Source of the DNA: CAYZTY01 sp964444665
GTDB taxonomy: Bacteria > Planctomycetota > Phycisphaerae > Sedimentisphaerales > CAYZTY01
Assembly (NCBI GenBank): GCA_964444665.1
Contig: CAYUIE010000001.1
Location: 62,001 to 126,000 of the forward strand
Direction: 5' to 3'
DNA length: 64,000 nucleotides
Part shown: piece by piece, positions 1 to 9,564 of the stretch
How the letters are laid out: every line of letters starts with the position of its first letter
How positions within the stretch are numbered: position 1 is the first letter of the stretch
Notes under the pieces: generated by a model
The model's input: only the letters and a program-made list of their open reading frames with translations
What the model was told of the DNA's origin: nothing
Database searches by the model: none
Program-made: the position numbers and the translations under genes

Positions 1-1
1 G

Positions 2-583
2 GACCGTTTTTATCCCGGCCGGGCAGATGAGAGAAAAGATGTTCTGAAACTTTTGACCGTGGGGCGGTTATCAGTTACTAAGCGAGTGGAGATGCTGATA
101 GAAGCGGTTGAGAGACTATGCCATGACGGCCAGTCGGTTCGTTTTGCCATAGTTGGGGGAGGGGGGCTGGAAAAACTGTTTCGGAAAATGGTCTCAAAGA
201 AAAACCTTGCCCATATTATTGAGGTAACAGGCAGGATTGCCCCGGAAAAGATGCCGGATTTGTATCGCCGCAGCGATATATTCATTAGCGCCAGTATGCA
301 GGAAGGGATGAGCAACGCGATGTTGGAGGCGATGGCCTCAGGGCTGCCGATTGTAACCACGCGATGTGAGGGCGTGGAGGAGCTGGTGGTGGATAACGGC
401 ATTGTTGTGGAACAGGAAAATGCAGCGTCTATTGCCAATTCCATTGCGAACCTGGCGCGAGACAGCGAAAGCTATGAACGGATGCGTGTTGCTGCAAGGA
501 AGCGGGCGGAGAATTTTAGTTGGCCATCCGTCGCTAAGCAGTATCTGGCTTCGTATCGGCGTGTGGCTAAGAGTGGGCCGTAG
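2..583 (+). CDS. Glycosyltransferase family 4 (GT-B), C-terminal part, cut by window edge
   Basis: The frame is open to the left edge, so this is the last ~193 residues of a longer protein. A TTG at 53 lies inside the domain and is not the true start. The visible part is the nucleotide-sugar-binding Rossmann half of a GT-B enzyme: a beta strand LLTVGRLSVTKRVE near the start, then SDIFISASMQEGMSNAMLEAMASGLPIV, which is seen as the family's E-x7-E motif (EGMSNAMLE). Such enzymes transfer a sugar from an NDP-sugar to a glycan or lipid acceptor at the cytoplasmic membrane face. It opens a surface-polysaccharide region running to about 15.7 kb. Donor and acceptor cannot be told from sequence. Confidence 0.85.
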   Translation, partial: DRFYPGRADERKDVLKLLTVGRLSVTKRVEMLIEAVERLCHDGQSVRFAIVGGGGLEKLFRKMVSKKNLAHIIEVTGRIAPEKMPDLYRRSDIFISASMQEGMSNAMLEAMASGLPIVTTRCEGVEELVVDNGIVVEQENAASIANSIANLARDSESYERMRVAARKRAENFSWPSVAKQYLASYRRVAKSGP

Positions 584-879
584 TCTATAAATAAAAAGGC
601 CTTGATACGTGGCTGGGATTTTTTACCTGCCGGGCCTAAAGGCAAAAAGCGAACAGGCCTCCAATCCTAACTTCTTATTTAATAAAATTTTATAATCACA
701 CCAAGCTAATTAATGTGTGCTAAAAAAGGACGAGAAGACGGAATAATTTGTTGCGAAATTGCATCTGCATATGGTTATTTAGAGGAGCGGGCAAATCCGG
801 TTAGATTTATAGTCCCAGTATTGTTGGGTTCTTGTAAGCGTAATTTGCGGAGTCTTTACTTTTTACAGGAGGTTGAATT
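584..879. other. Intergenic stretch without a recognised gene
   Basis: About 296 bases between the glycosyltransferase and the propeller/dockerin gene. A TATAAT lies at 691-696, without a good -35 partner. A good ribosome site (AGGAGG) at about 868-873 serves the next gene. A 56-codon frame at 713-883 lacks a ribosome site and was not called. Confidence 0.5.
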
Positions 880-2142
880 ATGAAAACAGAAATTATTTTA
901 ATTTGTGTTGTACTGTTGGGTCTTTTAGCTGTGCCTAATTCGACTTTAGCTGAGTGGACGGAGCCGGCGCCGATTGAAGAAGTGAACACAGAGCTTCATG
1001 AGACAAGCCCGTTCCTGTCTTATGATGGTTTAACTCTTTATTTTTCCAGGGATGATGGTTTATTTAGTATATACTCTGCGACTCGTGATGAGCCTTCCGG
1101 GCCGTTTACCTCGGTACAGTTGGCGTTAAGTTCGTCGTATCATGTTTATGGGCCCTGGGTTTCACCCGACAATTTACGTATGTACTATCACGAGGAGCGA
1201 AGCAGTGGATGGCTATTGAAGGTGAGTGAGCGTGCATCGGTTGATGACCCCTGGTCACAAGGGACAAATGTATCGGAGATTTCCGCCCTTGGCAATATTC
1301 ATGCTCCTAAGTTAACACCCGATGAATTAACTATTTTCTTTGCCTCACCTGATACTACCGGTGGATTAGCCGGCATGGGTGGATATGATATCTGGACGGC
1401 GAGTCGGCCTGATATGAGTTCCCCGTTTGGAAATGTAAGGAATCTGACGGAGATTAACACAATCTCGCATGAGAGCGGCCCGTTTATTTCACCTGATGGA
1501 CTTACCTTGTACTTTTCTTCTGATAGTAGCGGCCTGAGCCAGCTTTTCAAGGTGACGCGTGAGTCTTTAAGTGAGCCGTTTGGTAATATCGAGCATTTGT
1601 CCTTTTTTGATACGCCGGGCGGGCATAGCTATCGTCCGGTTTTGAGCAGTGATGGCAAGGCTTTTTACTTTGCGAGGTTTTTGACTGATGAAGACCCGGA
1701 TATTTACGTTTCTTATCGAACAGCAAATCCTTATGAGATTGCTATCCTTTGTATTGAGAATGCTATTTTGAAAAAGAACAAGGCAATAACGAAAATCAAT
1801 GCTGCTATGGATGAGGAAAGCCAGGCATATGAGGCGCTTGAAGAGCTGCTTTTAAGCGGTGAATATGGCGATTTGAACGAGGCCGATATTATAAGAGCCA
1901 AGCAGAAGGTCCTTTTTGCGTTCAGACGTGAGAGGCTATGTCGAGCCGTTTTGCGAGCGAGCATCAAGAAGTTGGAAAATGCATTAGTTCTGCTGGGGCA
2001 AGAAGTGGAACAGCAGAGCTGGCCGGAAGGGCCGAATGAAACTAACGAGTATGTAATACAGGCAGATATTAATGTAGATGGTACGGTTGATTTTCACGAC
2101 ATGGCCCTTCTGATGAATAGCTGGCTTGGTTCTTATGAGTGA
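880..2142 (+). CDS. Secreted PD40-type beta-propeller protein with dockerin-like tail
   Basis: Residues 1-24 form a signal peptide (Lys, then a hydrophobic run ending TLA-EW). Five repeats of the TolB/PD40 kind follow, each with a pattern like SPDGLTLYFSSD (about residues 45, 90, 145, 205 and 260), indicating a beta-propeller. A charged helical segment covers about residues 285-370, and the last 25 residues (ADINVDGTVDFHDMALLMNSW) form a dockerin-like calcium-loop repeat. The protein is therefore exported and probably held at the cell surface or in a complex. The start has a strong AGGAGG site about 7 bases upstream. It stands alone between glycosyltransferase and deacetylase genes. The propeller ligand is unknown. 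Confidence 0.85.
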   Translation: MKTEIILICVVLLGLLAVPNSTLAEWTEPAPIEEVNTELHETSPFLSYDGLTLYFSRDDGLFSIYSATRDEPSGPFTSVQLALSSSYHVYGPWVSPDNLRMYYHEERSSGWLLKVSERASVDDPWSQGTNVSEISALGNIHAPKLTPDELTIFFASPDTTGGLAGMGGYDIWTASRPDMSSPFGNVRNLTEINTISHESGPFISPDGLTLYFSSDSSGLSQLFKVTRESLSEPFGNIEHLSFFDTPGGHSYRPVLSSDGKAFYFARFLTDEDPDIYVSYRTANPYEIAILCIENAILKKNKAITKINAAMDEESQAYEALEELLLSGEYGDLNEADIIRAKQKVLFAFRRERLCRAVLRASIKKLENALVLLGQEVEQQSWPEGPNETNEYVIQADINVDGTVDFHDMALLMNSWLGSYE

Positions 2143-2336
2143 TAATAGAAGGGGCCCAATGAGCAGGGTAATAACCGGGTTGGTTAAGAGAACTAAGTAA
2201 ACGTGCCTGTAGTGGCACATAGATATTGACAGGCGTGGCTTCGTTTTATCGAGGTCGCGTTTTTTTTTGGCGATGTTTCATCGTGTATTTTGGGGGCGGG
2301 GTGGGTTATAATATATTGAAAGTAAAGGTTTTCGCA

Positions 2337-3266
2337 ATGAAAAGAACTCTTTGTGTAACGATAGATACTGAACCTGATTGCGATATTCACTGGAGAAGGT
2401 CTGAGCCGCTTTCCTTCGACTCGGTTTTGGTCGGCATTGGTGCATTTCTTAGGCCGATATGGAACAAGTATGACATTAAGCCTGTATATTTTGTGTCACC
2501 GGAGGTTGTACAGGATGACGATTGCTGTCGGGTTCTGCGAGAAGAAATCCAGTTCGGCGCAGAAATCGGAACGCATCTGCATTCCGAATATATAGAGCCC
2601 GAAAGAAAATCTGAAAATCCCGCTGGCTCAGCGAGCAAAGAATATCCCTGCTTTGCATATACCACGGAAATTGAGTCTGCCAAGATACAAAACCTGACTG
2701 ATTTGATTGAACAGAAATTAGCTGTTAGGCCAGTTTCTTACCGGGCGGCCAGATATGGAGCGGACCTGGATACAATCAGGTGCCTGGAGAAGCTGGGCTA
2801 TAAGGTCGATAGCTCCATTACTCCCGAGATAGACTGGTCTTATCAGGACGGCCCAAACCATTCGAGGGCACCTAAGCAGCCTTACTTTGTTTCCGCCGAG
2901 GATTATTACGCTGCCGGCACTTCAAAAATACTGGAGGTGCCAATAACAATTTCCGGAAAAAGATTCTTTTTGCTTCCTGATAAATGGTTTTTTTACAGAT
3001 GGCTCAGGCCTACGCATATGAGTGTTGCTGAAATGAAAATTCTCGCAAAGCGGTTTATGAAAAAATATGATAATCCCGTGCTGACTATGATGTTTCATTC
3101 AATGGAAATTTTGCCGGGCAAGACGCCGTTTGTCAGGAGCAAACTGCAACAGAAATTGTACCTGGCAAGGCTTGAAGGAATAATAAGATATCTAAAAGAA
3201 AAGACCTCCTTCGAGAGCAGAACGCTCAGGGAACTTTATGATGAAAAATTACGAGAGATATCTTAA
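2337..3266 (+). CDS. Polysaccharide deacetylase-like (NodB/CE4 fold) protein
   Basis: About 309 residues from the ATG at 2337. An in-frame start at 2226 would add 37 residues unlike the family, so the later start is preferred. The N-terminus, VTIDTEPDCDIHW, matches the first metal-binding motif of WalW/NodB-like deacetylases. GTHLHSEY (about residues 79-86) matches the His motif. SYRAARYGAD and LGYKVDSSITPEIDW match the later family motifs. These enzymes remove acyl groups from N-acetylated or O-acetylated sugars with a divalent metal. It lies in a polysaccharide-synthesis locus and overlaps the next methyltransferase gene by 29 bases, so it probably modifies a cell-surface glycan precursor. 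It has no signal peptide, which suggests cytoplasmic action. Confidence 0.75.
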   Translation: MKRTLCVTIDTEPDCDIHWRRSEPLSFDSVLVGIGAFLRPIWNKYDIKPVYFVSPEVVQDDDCCRVLREEIQFGAEIGTHLHSEYIEPERKSENPAGSASKEYPCFAYTTEIESAKIQNLTDLIEQKLAVRPVSYRAARYGADLDTIRCLEKLGYKVDSSITPEIDWSYQDGPNHSRAPKQPYFVSAEDYYAAGTSKILEVPITISGKRFFLLPDKWFFYRWLRPTHMSVAEMKILAKRFMKKYDNPVLTMMFHSMEILPGKTPFVRSKLQQKLYLARLEGIIRYLKEKTSFESRTLRELYDEKLREIS

Positions 3267-3837
3267 AACAACCGCCGAAGAATACGATAAGAAGACGATT
3301 ATGTCTTACTTTTGCAGGATTCCTTCGGACAGAAAGATAATACCGATGCTCTCGGATTTTGCGGACAAGAGAATCCTTGATGTGGGTTTGGGCAGTGGAT
3401 ATTACACCAGATACCTTGTGGGAAGAAATGTCGTTGTAGGTGTTGACCAGAATCCTCACTTGTGCAAACTTGATGTGCCAGTACATAAAGGTGATGCGAC
3501 CGAGCTATCTATTCTGGTAGGCCAGGAAAAGTTCGATGTTGTTTTCTCCGCCTGGATGACAGAGTACCTAAACGTTGAGCAATTAAGCGGCTTTTTTGCA
3601 GAATCAAAGAAGGTGCTGAACGATGGCGGCAGGCTTGTCACCACGGTTGTCTCGAGGTATGGATTTGGATTTGCTTACATCACGATGGCCAGGATGGTAA
3701 GAGGGATAGATAAGTACAATTATCACAAGAAACAAGTTATTGCGAAACTGAAAAAGGCAGGATTTGCCGATATTGAGATTATTAAGCTTAATTCGTGGCT
3801 GTTTATTCCCTGGGCTTATCTTGTAATTGCACAGTGA
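3238..3837 (+). CDS. SAM-dependent class I methyltransferase
   Basis: About 199 residues. Motif I is clear (RILDVGLGSGYYTRYL, about residues 45-60), followed by the acidic post-I strand VVGVDQN and a motif IV region around KFDVVFSAWMTEYL. These features define a Rossmann-fold SAM methyltransferase. The substrate is unknown, but its place between a deacetylase and a glycosyltransferase points to a sugar or lipid-linked sugar. Two ATGs stand in tandem at 3238 and 3241, and either could start. The gene begins inside the end of the deacetylase gene, which suggests translational coupling. Confidence 0.8.
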   Translation: MMKNYERYLKTTAEEYDKKTIMSYFCRIPSDRKIIPMLSDFADKRILDVGLGSGYYTRYLVGRNVVVGVDQNPHLCKLDVPVHKGDATELSILVGQEKFDVVFSAWMTEYLNVEQLSGFFAESKKVLNDGGRLVTTVVSRYGFGFAYITMARMVRGIDKYNYHKKQVIAKLKKAGFADIEIIKLNSWLFIPWAYLVIAQ

Positions 3838-3883
3838 GAGGGTGATTGTATATAAGTGTTCATTGAGGATTTTAGGACTACGG

Positions 3884-4999
3884 ATGCCTGTTAGAGTTTT
3901 ATACGTAATAGACCACCTTGCTCACGGCGGTGCGGAGCTGCTGGTTAAGAACATCGCGGAGAATATCAACGACGAGGAATTTGAGGTTCTCGTTTGCGCG
4001 CTTCGAACGAATCCCGCCGCGATATCAATCAGGGGCGGTTTTATCAGCTTAAGATACCACAGGTGTGATGCCCGTAGTGTTTTTGGAGTGGCAAGATTAT
4101 GTAAAGAGCGCAGCATAGATATCTTGCACGCCCACCTGAGTAAATCGATTATAACCTGTCTCTTGGCGAATTATATTTGTAAAAGGCCTATCATTGTTCA
4201 TGAACATGGAGGAATTTTCCGAAAAGGCCTTAGCTTTTCAATATATAGATTTCTGTTGAAATTACTGCATAAGAGAGCTGCAATAATTATTGCAAATTCG
4301 AAGGCTACCGCGCAAAGACTTGTTAAAGTGGCGGGGATAGATGCCGGCAGGATAGAAGTTATATATAATGCGATAGAATTCGACAGCTTCGAAGTATCAG
4401 AGTCGCTTCGAATCAGGTCCAGAGAGAAACTTGGAGTTTCACAAAAGGATATTTTAGTAGGTTTTGTCGGTCGTTTGCACCGGCTTAAGGGAGCTGATAT
4501 ACTTATAGAAGCTTTTTCTCTGCTTTTACGGCAATCAGCCGATTATTTTCTGGTTCTTGCGGGTGATGGTCCGCAGCGAAAATCTCTGGAATCGCTGGTG
4601 GCGCGGCTGGGTATCGGCGAGCGCGTCAAGTTCCTGGGGATGTCTGATAACGTTGCTGAAGTAATGGTGGCTTTTGATATCGGCGTCGTTCCCTCGCGTC
4701 AGGAATCGTTCGGTGTGGTGGCGGCGGAGCTTATGAGGATGAAAGTTCCTATTGTATCCTCAGGAGAAGAAGGATTGGCGGAGCTGGTAACCAATGGCGT
4801 GACCGGGCTGGTTACCCGTCAGAATATACCGGAAGAAATTTGCCGATGTGTTCAGAGATTGGCTGATGATGCGGATTTGCGGCAGCGGCTGGCCGAGGCG
4901 GCATACGAATTCTCCGACCAGTTCGGATTAAAAGAGTATCTTAACAAGCTTCGGGGCGTATATATGAAAGTGCTTGGCCCCGGAGAAGGGCGGAAGTAA
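3884..4999 (+). CDS. Glycosyltransferase family 4 (GT-B)
   Basis: About 371 residues from the ATG at 3884. The earlier in-frame TTG at 3827 overlaps the previous gene and adds an atypical leader. The N-terminus VRVLYVIDHLAHGGAELLVKN is the typical GT4 acceptor-domain start with the glycine-rich GGAE loop. The C-terminal half has VGFVGRLHRLKGAD (the GT4 donor-site strand) and the E-x7-E motif in RQESFGVVAAELM. It transfers a sugar from an NDP-sugar with retention of configuration, probably onto a lipid-linked glycan at the cytoplasmic membrane. It continues the polysaccharide locus. The sugar is not predictable. Confidence 0.88.
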   Translation: MPVRVLYVIDHLAHGGAELLVKNIAENINDEEFEVLVCALRTNPAAISIRGGFISLRYHRCDARSVFGVARLCKERSIDILHAHLSKSIITCLLANYICKRPIIVHEHGGIFRKGLSFSIYRFLLKLLHKRAAIIIANSKATAQRLVKVAGIDAGRIEVIYNAIEFDSFEVSESLRIRSREKLGVSQKDILVGFVGRLHRLKGADILIEAFSLLLRQSADYFLVLAGDGPQRKSLESLVARLGIGERVKFLGMSDNVAEVMVAFDIGVVPSRQESFGVVAAELMRMKVPIVSSGEEGLAELVTNGVTGLVTRQNIPEEICRCVQRLADDADLRQRLAEAAYEFSDQFGLKEYLNKLRGVYMKVLGPGEGRK

Positions 5000-5125
5000 G
5001 AGGCGCCAGTACTTTGGTGTCGTTTAGCTGCGTAAATGTTGAAGTAGTGTTGCAGATTTAACAGAGATGTTTAGCTGAAGCAGATATAGAGTTTTTGCAA
5101 ATGCTTGACTGAGAGAAAGGTAACA

Positions 5126-5980
5126 ATGTCTGCGAGAAAAATGCGAAGCACTTTTTACGACCGTTCCAGTGAAGAGCAGCTTCATTTTAATATTAAAATC
5201 CATGATGAAGTAAGCGAAAAATACAGGTCTTTACACGGGGATATATTTAGCCCTATCGAGCAGGAACGGCTGCACACAGTTTTAGACGACGTGATAAAAA
5301 TGGTGAAAACCAAGTCCAGGCCTTTAACTGCTCTTGATTACGGGTGTGGTTCCGGCAATGTTACCAGGCATTTGATTGAGTTGGGGATAGAAACGACCTC
5401 GGCCGATATTTCGGAAGCTTTTCTGAGAATGATTGAACGCGATTTTGCGCACACAGGTTTGTCAAAGACCGTACGGATTAATGGTACGGATTTGTCGAAC
5501 ATAAGTGATGCTCAGTTCGATTTGATAACAACTTATTCGGTTTTGCATCACGTACCTGATTATCTGTTTATTCTGAAGGAAATGTGCAGGGTATTGAAGA
5601 CGGGCGGCGTGCTTTATATCGACCATGAAGTTACCGAGTCGTACTATGAAAGGCCGAGGGAATATATTGAATTTTTAAGAAAGGCAAAACCGATAATTAA
5701 TTGGAAACGTTATCTGCGTCTGTTAATCGACGTGAGAGGATATAAGCATATATTTAGACGTCTCATAAATCCCAGATATAAAAGGGAAGGGGACATTCAC
5801 GTATGGCCGGATGACAGGATAGAATGGCAAAAGATTGAACAAATTTTAACGTCCCGGGGATTCGAAATAATTTTGAAAAAAGATTATTTGCTTTGCAGGA
5901 ATTCTTATAACCGGGATGTGTACTACGAGTATAAAAATAAATGTTCTGATATGAGGATATTAGCGGCAAGGAAGTTGTAG
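5126..5980 (+). CDS. SAM-dependent methyltransferase
   Basis: About 284 residues from the ATG at 5126, chosen over a TTG at 5105 because AAAGG lies upstream. Motif I is ALDYGCGSGNVTRHL (about residues 66-80). The acidic post-I strand is TTSADIS, and FDLITTYSVLHHVPD matches motif IV of the Methyltransf_11/25 group. The C-terminal ~90 residues are basic and rich in aromatic residues and have no recognised domain. It may methylate a sugar or polyprenol-linked glycan, judging from neighbours. It is separated by about 100 bases from genes on both sides, so it may be transcribed on its own or by read-through. Confidence 0.8.
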   Translation: MSARKMRSTFYDRSSEEQLHFNIKIHDEVSEKYRSLHGDIFSPIEQERLHTVLDDVIKMVKTKSRPLTALDYGCGSGNVTRHLIELGIETTSADISEAFLRMIERDFAHTGLSKTVRINGTDLSNISDAQFDLITTYSVLHHVPDYLFILKEMCRVLKTGGVLYIDHEVTESYYERPREYIEFLRKAKPIINWKRYLRLLIDVRGYKHIFRRLINPRYKREGDIHVWPDDRIEWQKIEQILTSRGFEIILKKDYLLCRNSYNRDVYYEYKNKCSDMRILAARKL

Positions 5981-6083
5981 TGCCTTTTCTGACCGCGGGT
6001 TTTCATATAGGCAGATACGTGAATATTTGGATGACAGAGAAATAACATGTTTTTTTGAGTTGTAAAGACGGAGGCTTAGAAAG

Positions 6084-7076
6084 ATGGACAAAGTTAAGGT
6101 GATGGACGAAGAATGGGATTATTTAATAGTTCTTGATGCCTGTCGATACGATTATTTTGAAAAGGTGTGGCGAGACTATTTACAGGGAAATCTGGAAAAA
6201 AGAATTACCGTAGGTTCATCGACACCTGAATGGAGAAGTAAATCATTCACAGGCAATTACGATGATGTTATTTATATCTCCTCGAATCCTTACGTAAACT
6301 CGCTTCTGCCGGTCAAAGGTTTCTCGGCGAAAGACCATTTCTGCAGGATATATGATGTTTGGCAGGATGGTTGGGATAAGGAAAAGCAAACGGTACTTCC
6401 CGAAACAGTAACGTGCAGGGCAATAGATATCATAAAAAACCACCCGGACAAAAGAGCTATTATCCATTATATGCAGCCGCACGAGCCTTATTTGGGTGAA
6501 GCCGTCAGGGATTTGGTCTGGCATAATCCTGAGCCGTTGGCAAAAAGAATCTTAAGCAAAACGGATGAAGGCCAACCACGGGCGCCGTTTACCGATAAGG
6601 TTGTGAGGATACTGGCAGATGTATTTTACAAGATGGGCCTCAGGGGGCATTTGTCACTATGGAGAGTAAGAAAATTTCTAAAAATGCCGCCTATGAGTCA
6701 TATGGATGCCGTTCGGAGAAAGTATGGCAAAGAGGGCTTAAGGCAGGCTTATAAAGAGAACTTAGAAATTGCATTGAAACATGTGGCCGAATTGGTGAAG
6801 ACTTTATCCGGCAGGATTGTAGTAACCGCGGACCATGGTGAGGTGCTTGGTGAAGGTGGATGCTATTGTCATTGGGATGGGGCCTCAGATAAGTATTTGC
6901 TTGAGGTGCCGTGGCTCATCATCGACAAAGGCGACAGGGCCGCTGGTCCGACGGACAAAATAAGTGGAGAAGAACAACAGAAAGTCGAACCTGAAGTACC
7001 GGCCGTTGAAGAGGTGGAAGAGGAAACAAAAAGAGAAATTCGAGAAAAGCTTAGAACCCTCGGTTATATTGATTAA
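6084..7076 (+). CDS. Alkaline-phosphatase-superfamily (sulfatase-like) protein
   Basis: About 330 residues with a GGAGG site upstream of the ATG. VLDACRYDYF (about residues 14-23) is the first metal-binding motif of the family. SSTPEW supplies a candidate nucleophile Ser/Thr. HYMQPHEPYLG and VVTADHGEVLGEGG carry the later metal ligands. The architecture matches small cytoplasmic sulfatase-like or phosphoglycerol-transferase-like proteins often found in glycan loci. The C-terminal 45 residues are rich in Glu and Lys. No signal peptide is present, so it probably works inside the cell on an activated or lipid-linked sugar. It is followed after 26 bases by the LPG-synthase-type membrane protein. 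Confidence 0.75.
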   Translation: MDKVKVMDEEWDYLIVLDACRYDYFEKVWRDYLQGNLEKRITVGSSTPEWRSKSFTGNYDDVIYISSNPYVNSLLPVKGFSAKDHFCRIYDVWQDGWDKEKQTVLPETVTCRAIDIIKNHPDKRAIIHYMQPHEPYLGEAVRDLVWHNPEPLAKRILSKTDEGQPRAPFTDKVVRILADVFYKMGLRGHLSLWRVRKFLKMPPMSHMDAVRRKYGKEGLRQAYKENLEIALKHVAELVKTLSGRIVVTADHGEVLGEGGCYCHWDGASDKYLLEVPWLIIDKGDRAAGPTDKISGEEQQKVEPEVPAVEEVEEETKREIREKLRTLGYID

Positions 7077-7102
7077 GGCTGAAGAATTAGCGATAGAGTA
7101 TT

Positions 7103-8086
7103 ATGATGGAAGACAAGACAAAAAGAATTTTGAAGTTTTTGCTGAGGGTATTGATAACCGGCTTATTGCTGGTGGTCGTATTCAGCAGGGTCGACCTGCG
7201 GCAGTTGGGTGGAGCTGTAAAAAATGCAAGGTGGTTGTTCCTTGTTATTGTGTGGGTTCTGGTTGCCGCGGCCTTCTGGATTCGGGCTGTGAAGCTCAAG
7301 ATTGCTTTACGAAAACAACGATGTGAGGTTGATGTAGGTACCGTGTTTGGGGCAAGTATGGTTACCACACTTTACGGCCTGATTATGCCGGGTTTGTTGA
7401 GTACGACTGTAAAGTGGTATATCCTTAAACGCAATACGGGCAAAGGGAGCAATGTTTTCAGTTCGATGGTGTACAATCAGGTCACAGAGATAGCCGTGAG
7501 GGTTCTTGTCGGACTTTTGGCGGTTATGGTGACTTGTTCGGCAGGCGGCTTAAGAATTCCTGTAGTGTGCGCGATAATAGCCGCTGTCATAGTCATTGGG
7601 GTAGTATTGCTTCTAAACAAGAAGACAGGGGAGAAGTTTTTTGTTTTTGCCAAGTATATCCTAAGGCCTTTTCCTGAAATAATTCGCACGACGGTAGAGA
7701 GAATCCTTGAACAGATTAAGGTTTTTCAGACTGCCGGCCTGGGTTTTCATCTTCTGATAGTTGCGATTACTCTGGTTGACGCGTTATTCGGCGCTGTGAT
7801 TTATGTTTGTGCAGCCAAAGCCGCGGCGATAGAGGTTTCACCGATAGTGCTTGTTTGGCAATCGTCGGTAGTTTATCTTCTTGGCAGGTTGCCGATATCA
7901 ATAGCCAATCTGGGTGTGCGGGAGTTTACGCTGATTGAGTTTTTGTCGCTTTACGGTGTCGAGGCCTCGGCGGCGCTTTTGATGTCCATCACAATCTTTT
8001 CGGCGGCTATTGTGATGGCCGCGATAGGAGCTGGTTTCCAAATTGCCTGGATGTTCAGGACAAAATCAGCTAAGAGCAGCGAATGA
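7103..8086 (+). CDS. LPG-synthase-type transmembrane protein (UPF0104/AglD-like)
   Basis: About 327 residues with seven or eight hydrophobic segments. The first is LLRVLITGLLLVVVFSRVDL near residue 14, a typical start for the lysylphosphatidylglycerol-synthase membrane domain family, followed by the characteristic RAVKLKIAL and MPGLLSTTVKWYIL stretches. LGVREFTLIEFL near the C-terminus is also family-like. There is no aminoacyl-transfer domain. Stand-alone members occur in glycan and archaeal glycosylation loci, where flippase or accessory transfer roles are proposed. Translation may begin at either of two ATGs (7103 or 7106). It likely forms an operon with the phosphatase-like gene upstream. 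Confidence 0.8.
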   Translation: MMEDKTKRILKFLLRVLITGLLLVVVFSRVDLRQLGGAVKNARWLFLVIVWVLVAAAFWIRAVKLKIALRKQRCEVDVGTVFGASMVTTLYGLIMPGLLSTTVKWYILKRNTGKGSNVFSSMVYNQVTEIAVRVLVGLLAVMVTCSAGGLRIPVVCAIIAAVIVIGVVLLLNKKTGEKFFVFAKYILRPFPEIIRTTVERILEQIKVFQTAGLGFHLLIVAITLVDALFGAVIYVCAAKAAAIEVSPIVLVWQSSVVYLLGRLPISIANLGVREFTLIEFLSLYGVEASAALLMSITIFSAAIVMAAIGAGFQIAWMFRTKSAKSSE

Positions 8087-8132
8087 TTAGTCGTAATATT
8101 GTTCTCTTATGGATAATGAGAATCCTGGATTG

Positions 8133-9368
8133 TCAGTTTGTATCCAGGCTTGGACTTGACGCAGTAGCAGGCTTTATTTCTAAAATTTTATTTACTGTGA
8201 AGAGGATTACTATTATCAGCACCGGGACAACAGGCAGAACGTAGCGTACTTGTGTGTATATTAAAGAGCTGCCTCCCAGGTAAATGGCCGCAAACCATAT
8301 CAGCGCTGCAAGCTCACCTGGTATATTCTTTCTTCGTTTCCAGAGAGGGTAAATACAAAAGACAAGGCTTGAAAGCAGGAAAGAGCTTGGTACCATAAAA
8401 AAGAGTGTTTCCGGCCTTTGATACTTGTAGCTGAAAGGATAATTATACCACATTCGTCCGAGGTTTGCCGCCCAGTTAAGACAATACTTTAGTGGGTGTT
8501 GTCTGATGTTTAATAATGCCTGTTTTTTGAACAAAGCATCCTGCTCAACGTAATTGAGCCCGGCCATATCCTGATAAAGTTCTCTGTGTTGACGAAAATT
8601 CTCTTCAGTTAGAACTCTTTGTGTCGGAATATGGTTTCCGTACTCTTTCGGATATGGTGAAGACATCCAATAAAGTGAAATACCCCCGGCATTGGCCCAG
8701 TAAAATAATTTGCCGGTGATGGAATAGGTATAAAGAAGGTAGGGCAGGCAAAATAGTAATGAAATAGCGTAGATACAAACCATCCTTCGCCAGGTGTTGC
8801 TTATTTTGAAAAGCAACAATGAGAGTACCAGGCCCAAAGCCGCCACGTATCCAAAAGATACCTTGGTCAGGGCCAGATACGCACAGAAAAAGCCCGCGAC
8901 CCAGGCGTAATAGCCTTTGCCGTTTCGGAAGTATTTCACCAGAAAAAAAGCGAATCCTGCTACCAGGAACATGCTGAGGGCTTCAGTTAGCAGTAGCGTC
9001 ATCGGGTGCAGAGCCGGCAAATATAGGCCAAGCGCATAGGAACCGGCCAGCGACATTTTGGGGGACATATATTCGCGAAGAATGGAGTATATAAAGCAAA
9101 CGGCGCAGAATAAAAATATAGGATTCAGAAACTTTGCCCATATTAAGGACACATTAACTTTGACGTACGGAACCAGGAGCAGGGGATAACCGGGACCGTT
9201 CCATAGGTAGAGCGTATCAGACGGGGCGTAGAAGCCTTCTGAAAGGTTTTTGGCATACATAGCGTATCTACCCTGGTCGTCTTCAAGGTCGCTATCGACA
9301 TATAAAACAGAGATAACGACGTAAATCAGCAAAAGGGGCAGCAAACTCACTTGTATTCTATATTTCAC
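8133..9368 (-). CDS. Polytopic membrane glycosyltransferase (GT-C, PMT/GT39-like)
   Basis: 411 residues from a GTG start with a strong AGGAGA site. About ten hydrophobic segments are visible. The first periplasmic loop holds DSDLEDDQGRYAMYAKN, which fits the acidic pair after the first membrane helix in GT-C enzymes such as ArnT and GT39. The YLWNGPGYPLLL stretch is also typical. Such enzymes use polyprenyl-phosphate sugars as donors on the outer face of the cytoplasmic membrane. It reads opposite to its neighbours and is divergent from the fucose-synthase-like gene, with about 196 bases between them. The specific sugar and acceptor are unknown. Confidence 0.7.
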   Translation of the reverse strand: MKYRIQVSLLPLLLIYVVISVLYVDSDLEDDQGRYAMYAKNLSEGFYAPSDTLYLWNGPGYPLLLVPYVKVNVSLIWAKFLNPIFLFCAVCFIYSILREYMSPKMSLAGSYALGLYLPALHPMTLLLTEALSMFLVAGFAFFLVKYFRNGKGYYAWVAGFFCAYLALTKVSFGYVAALGLVLSLLLFKISNTWRRMVCIYAISLLFCLPYLLYTYSITGKLFYWANAGGISLYWMSSPYPKEYGNHIPTQRVLTEENFRQHRELYQDMAGLNYVEQDALFKKQALLNIRQHPLKYCLNWAANLGRMWYNYPFSYKYQRPETLFFMVPSSFLLSSLVFCIYPLWKRRKNIPGELAALIWFAAIYLGGSSLIYTQVRYVLPVVPVLIIVILFTVNKILEIKPATASSPSLDTN

Positions 9369-9501
9369 TGTTCATCTCCTTAGTGTTAGATTCTCGGCAA
9401 ATTAGCCAGAGAGGTCAAATGTTTTTCCCCATCGTTTTGCAGAATTTAACGGCCTTGATTATGTTATAATGTGAGTTACGTTCTGGTTCGGGGAAGTTCG
9501 T

Positions 9502-9530
9502 TTGACAAAAATGCATTCGTTTGTGATAAT
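9502..9530 (+). promoter_or_regulatory. Sigma-70-like promoter upstream of the GDP-fucose-synthase-like gene
   Basis: A perfect TTGACA at 9502-9507 and GATAAT at 9525-9530 are separated by 17 bases. They lie 34 bases before the ATG at 9565 in the divergent intergenic region. Seen by eye; no transcript evidence. Confidence 0.6.
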
Positions 9531-9564
9531 CTATAATGCCTGTATGAGAGGATAAAAGAGTAGT

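Noticed and set aside
713..883. A 56-codon frame ending in an ATGA overlap with the gene at 880
   Set aside because: No ribosome site, no recognisable domain and mixed composition. The overlap can be chance, since the real gene's AGGAGG site lies inside it.
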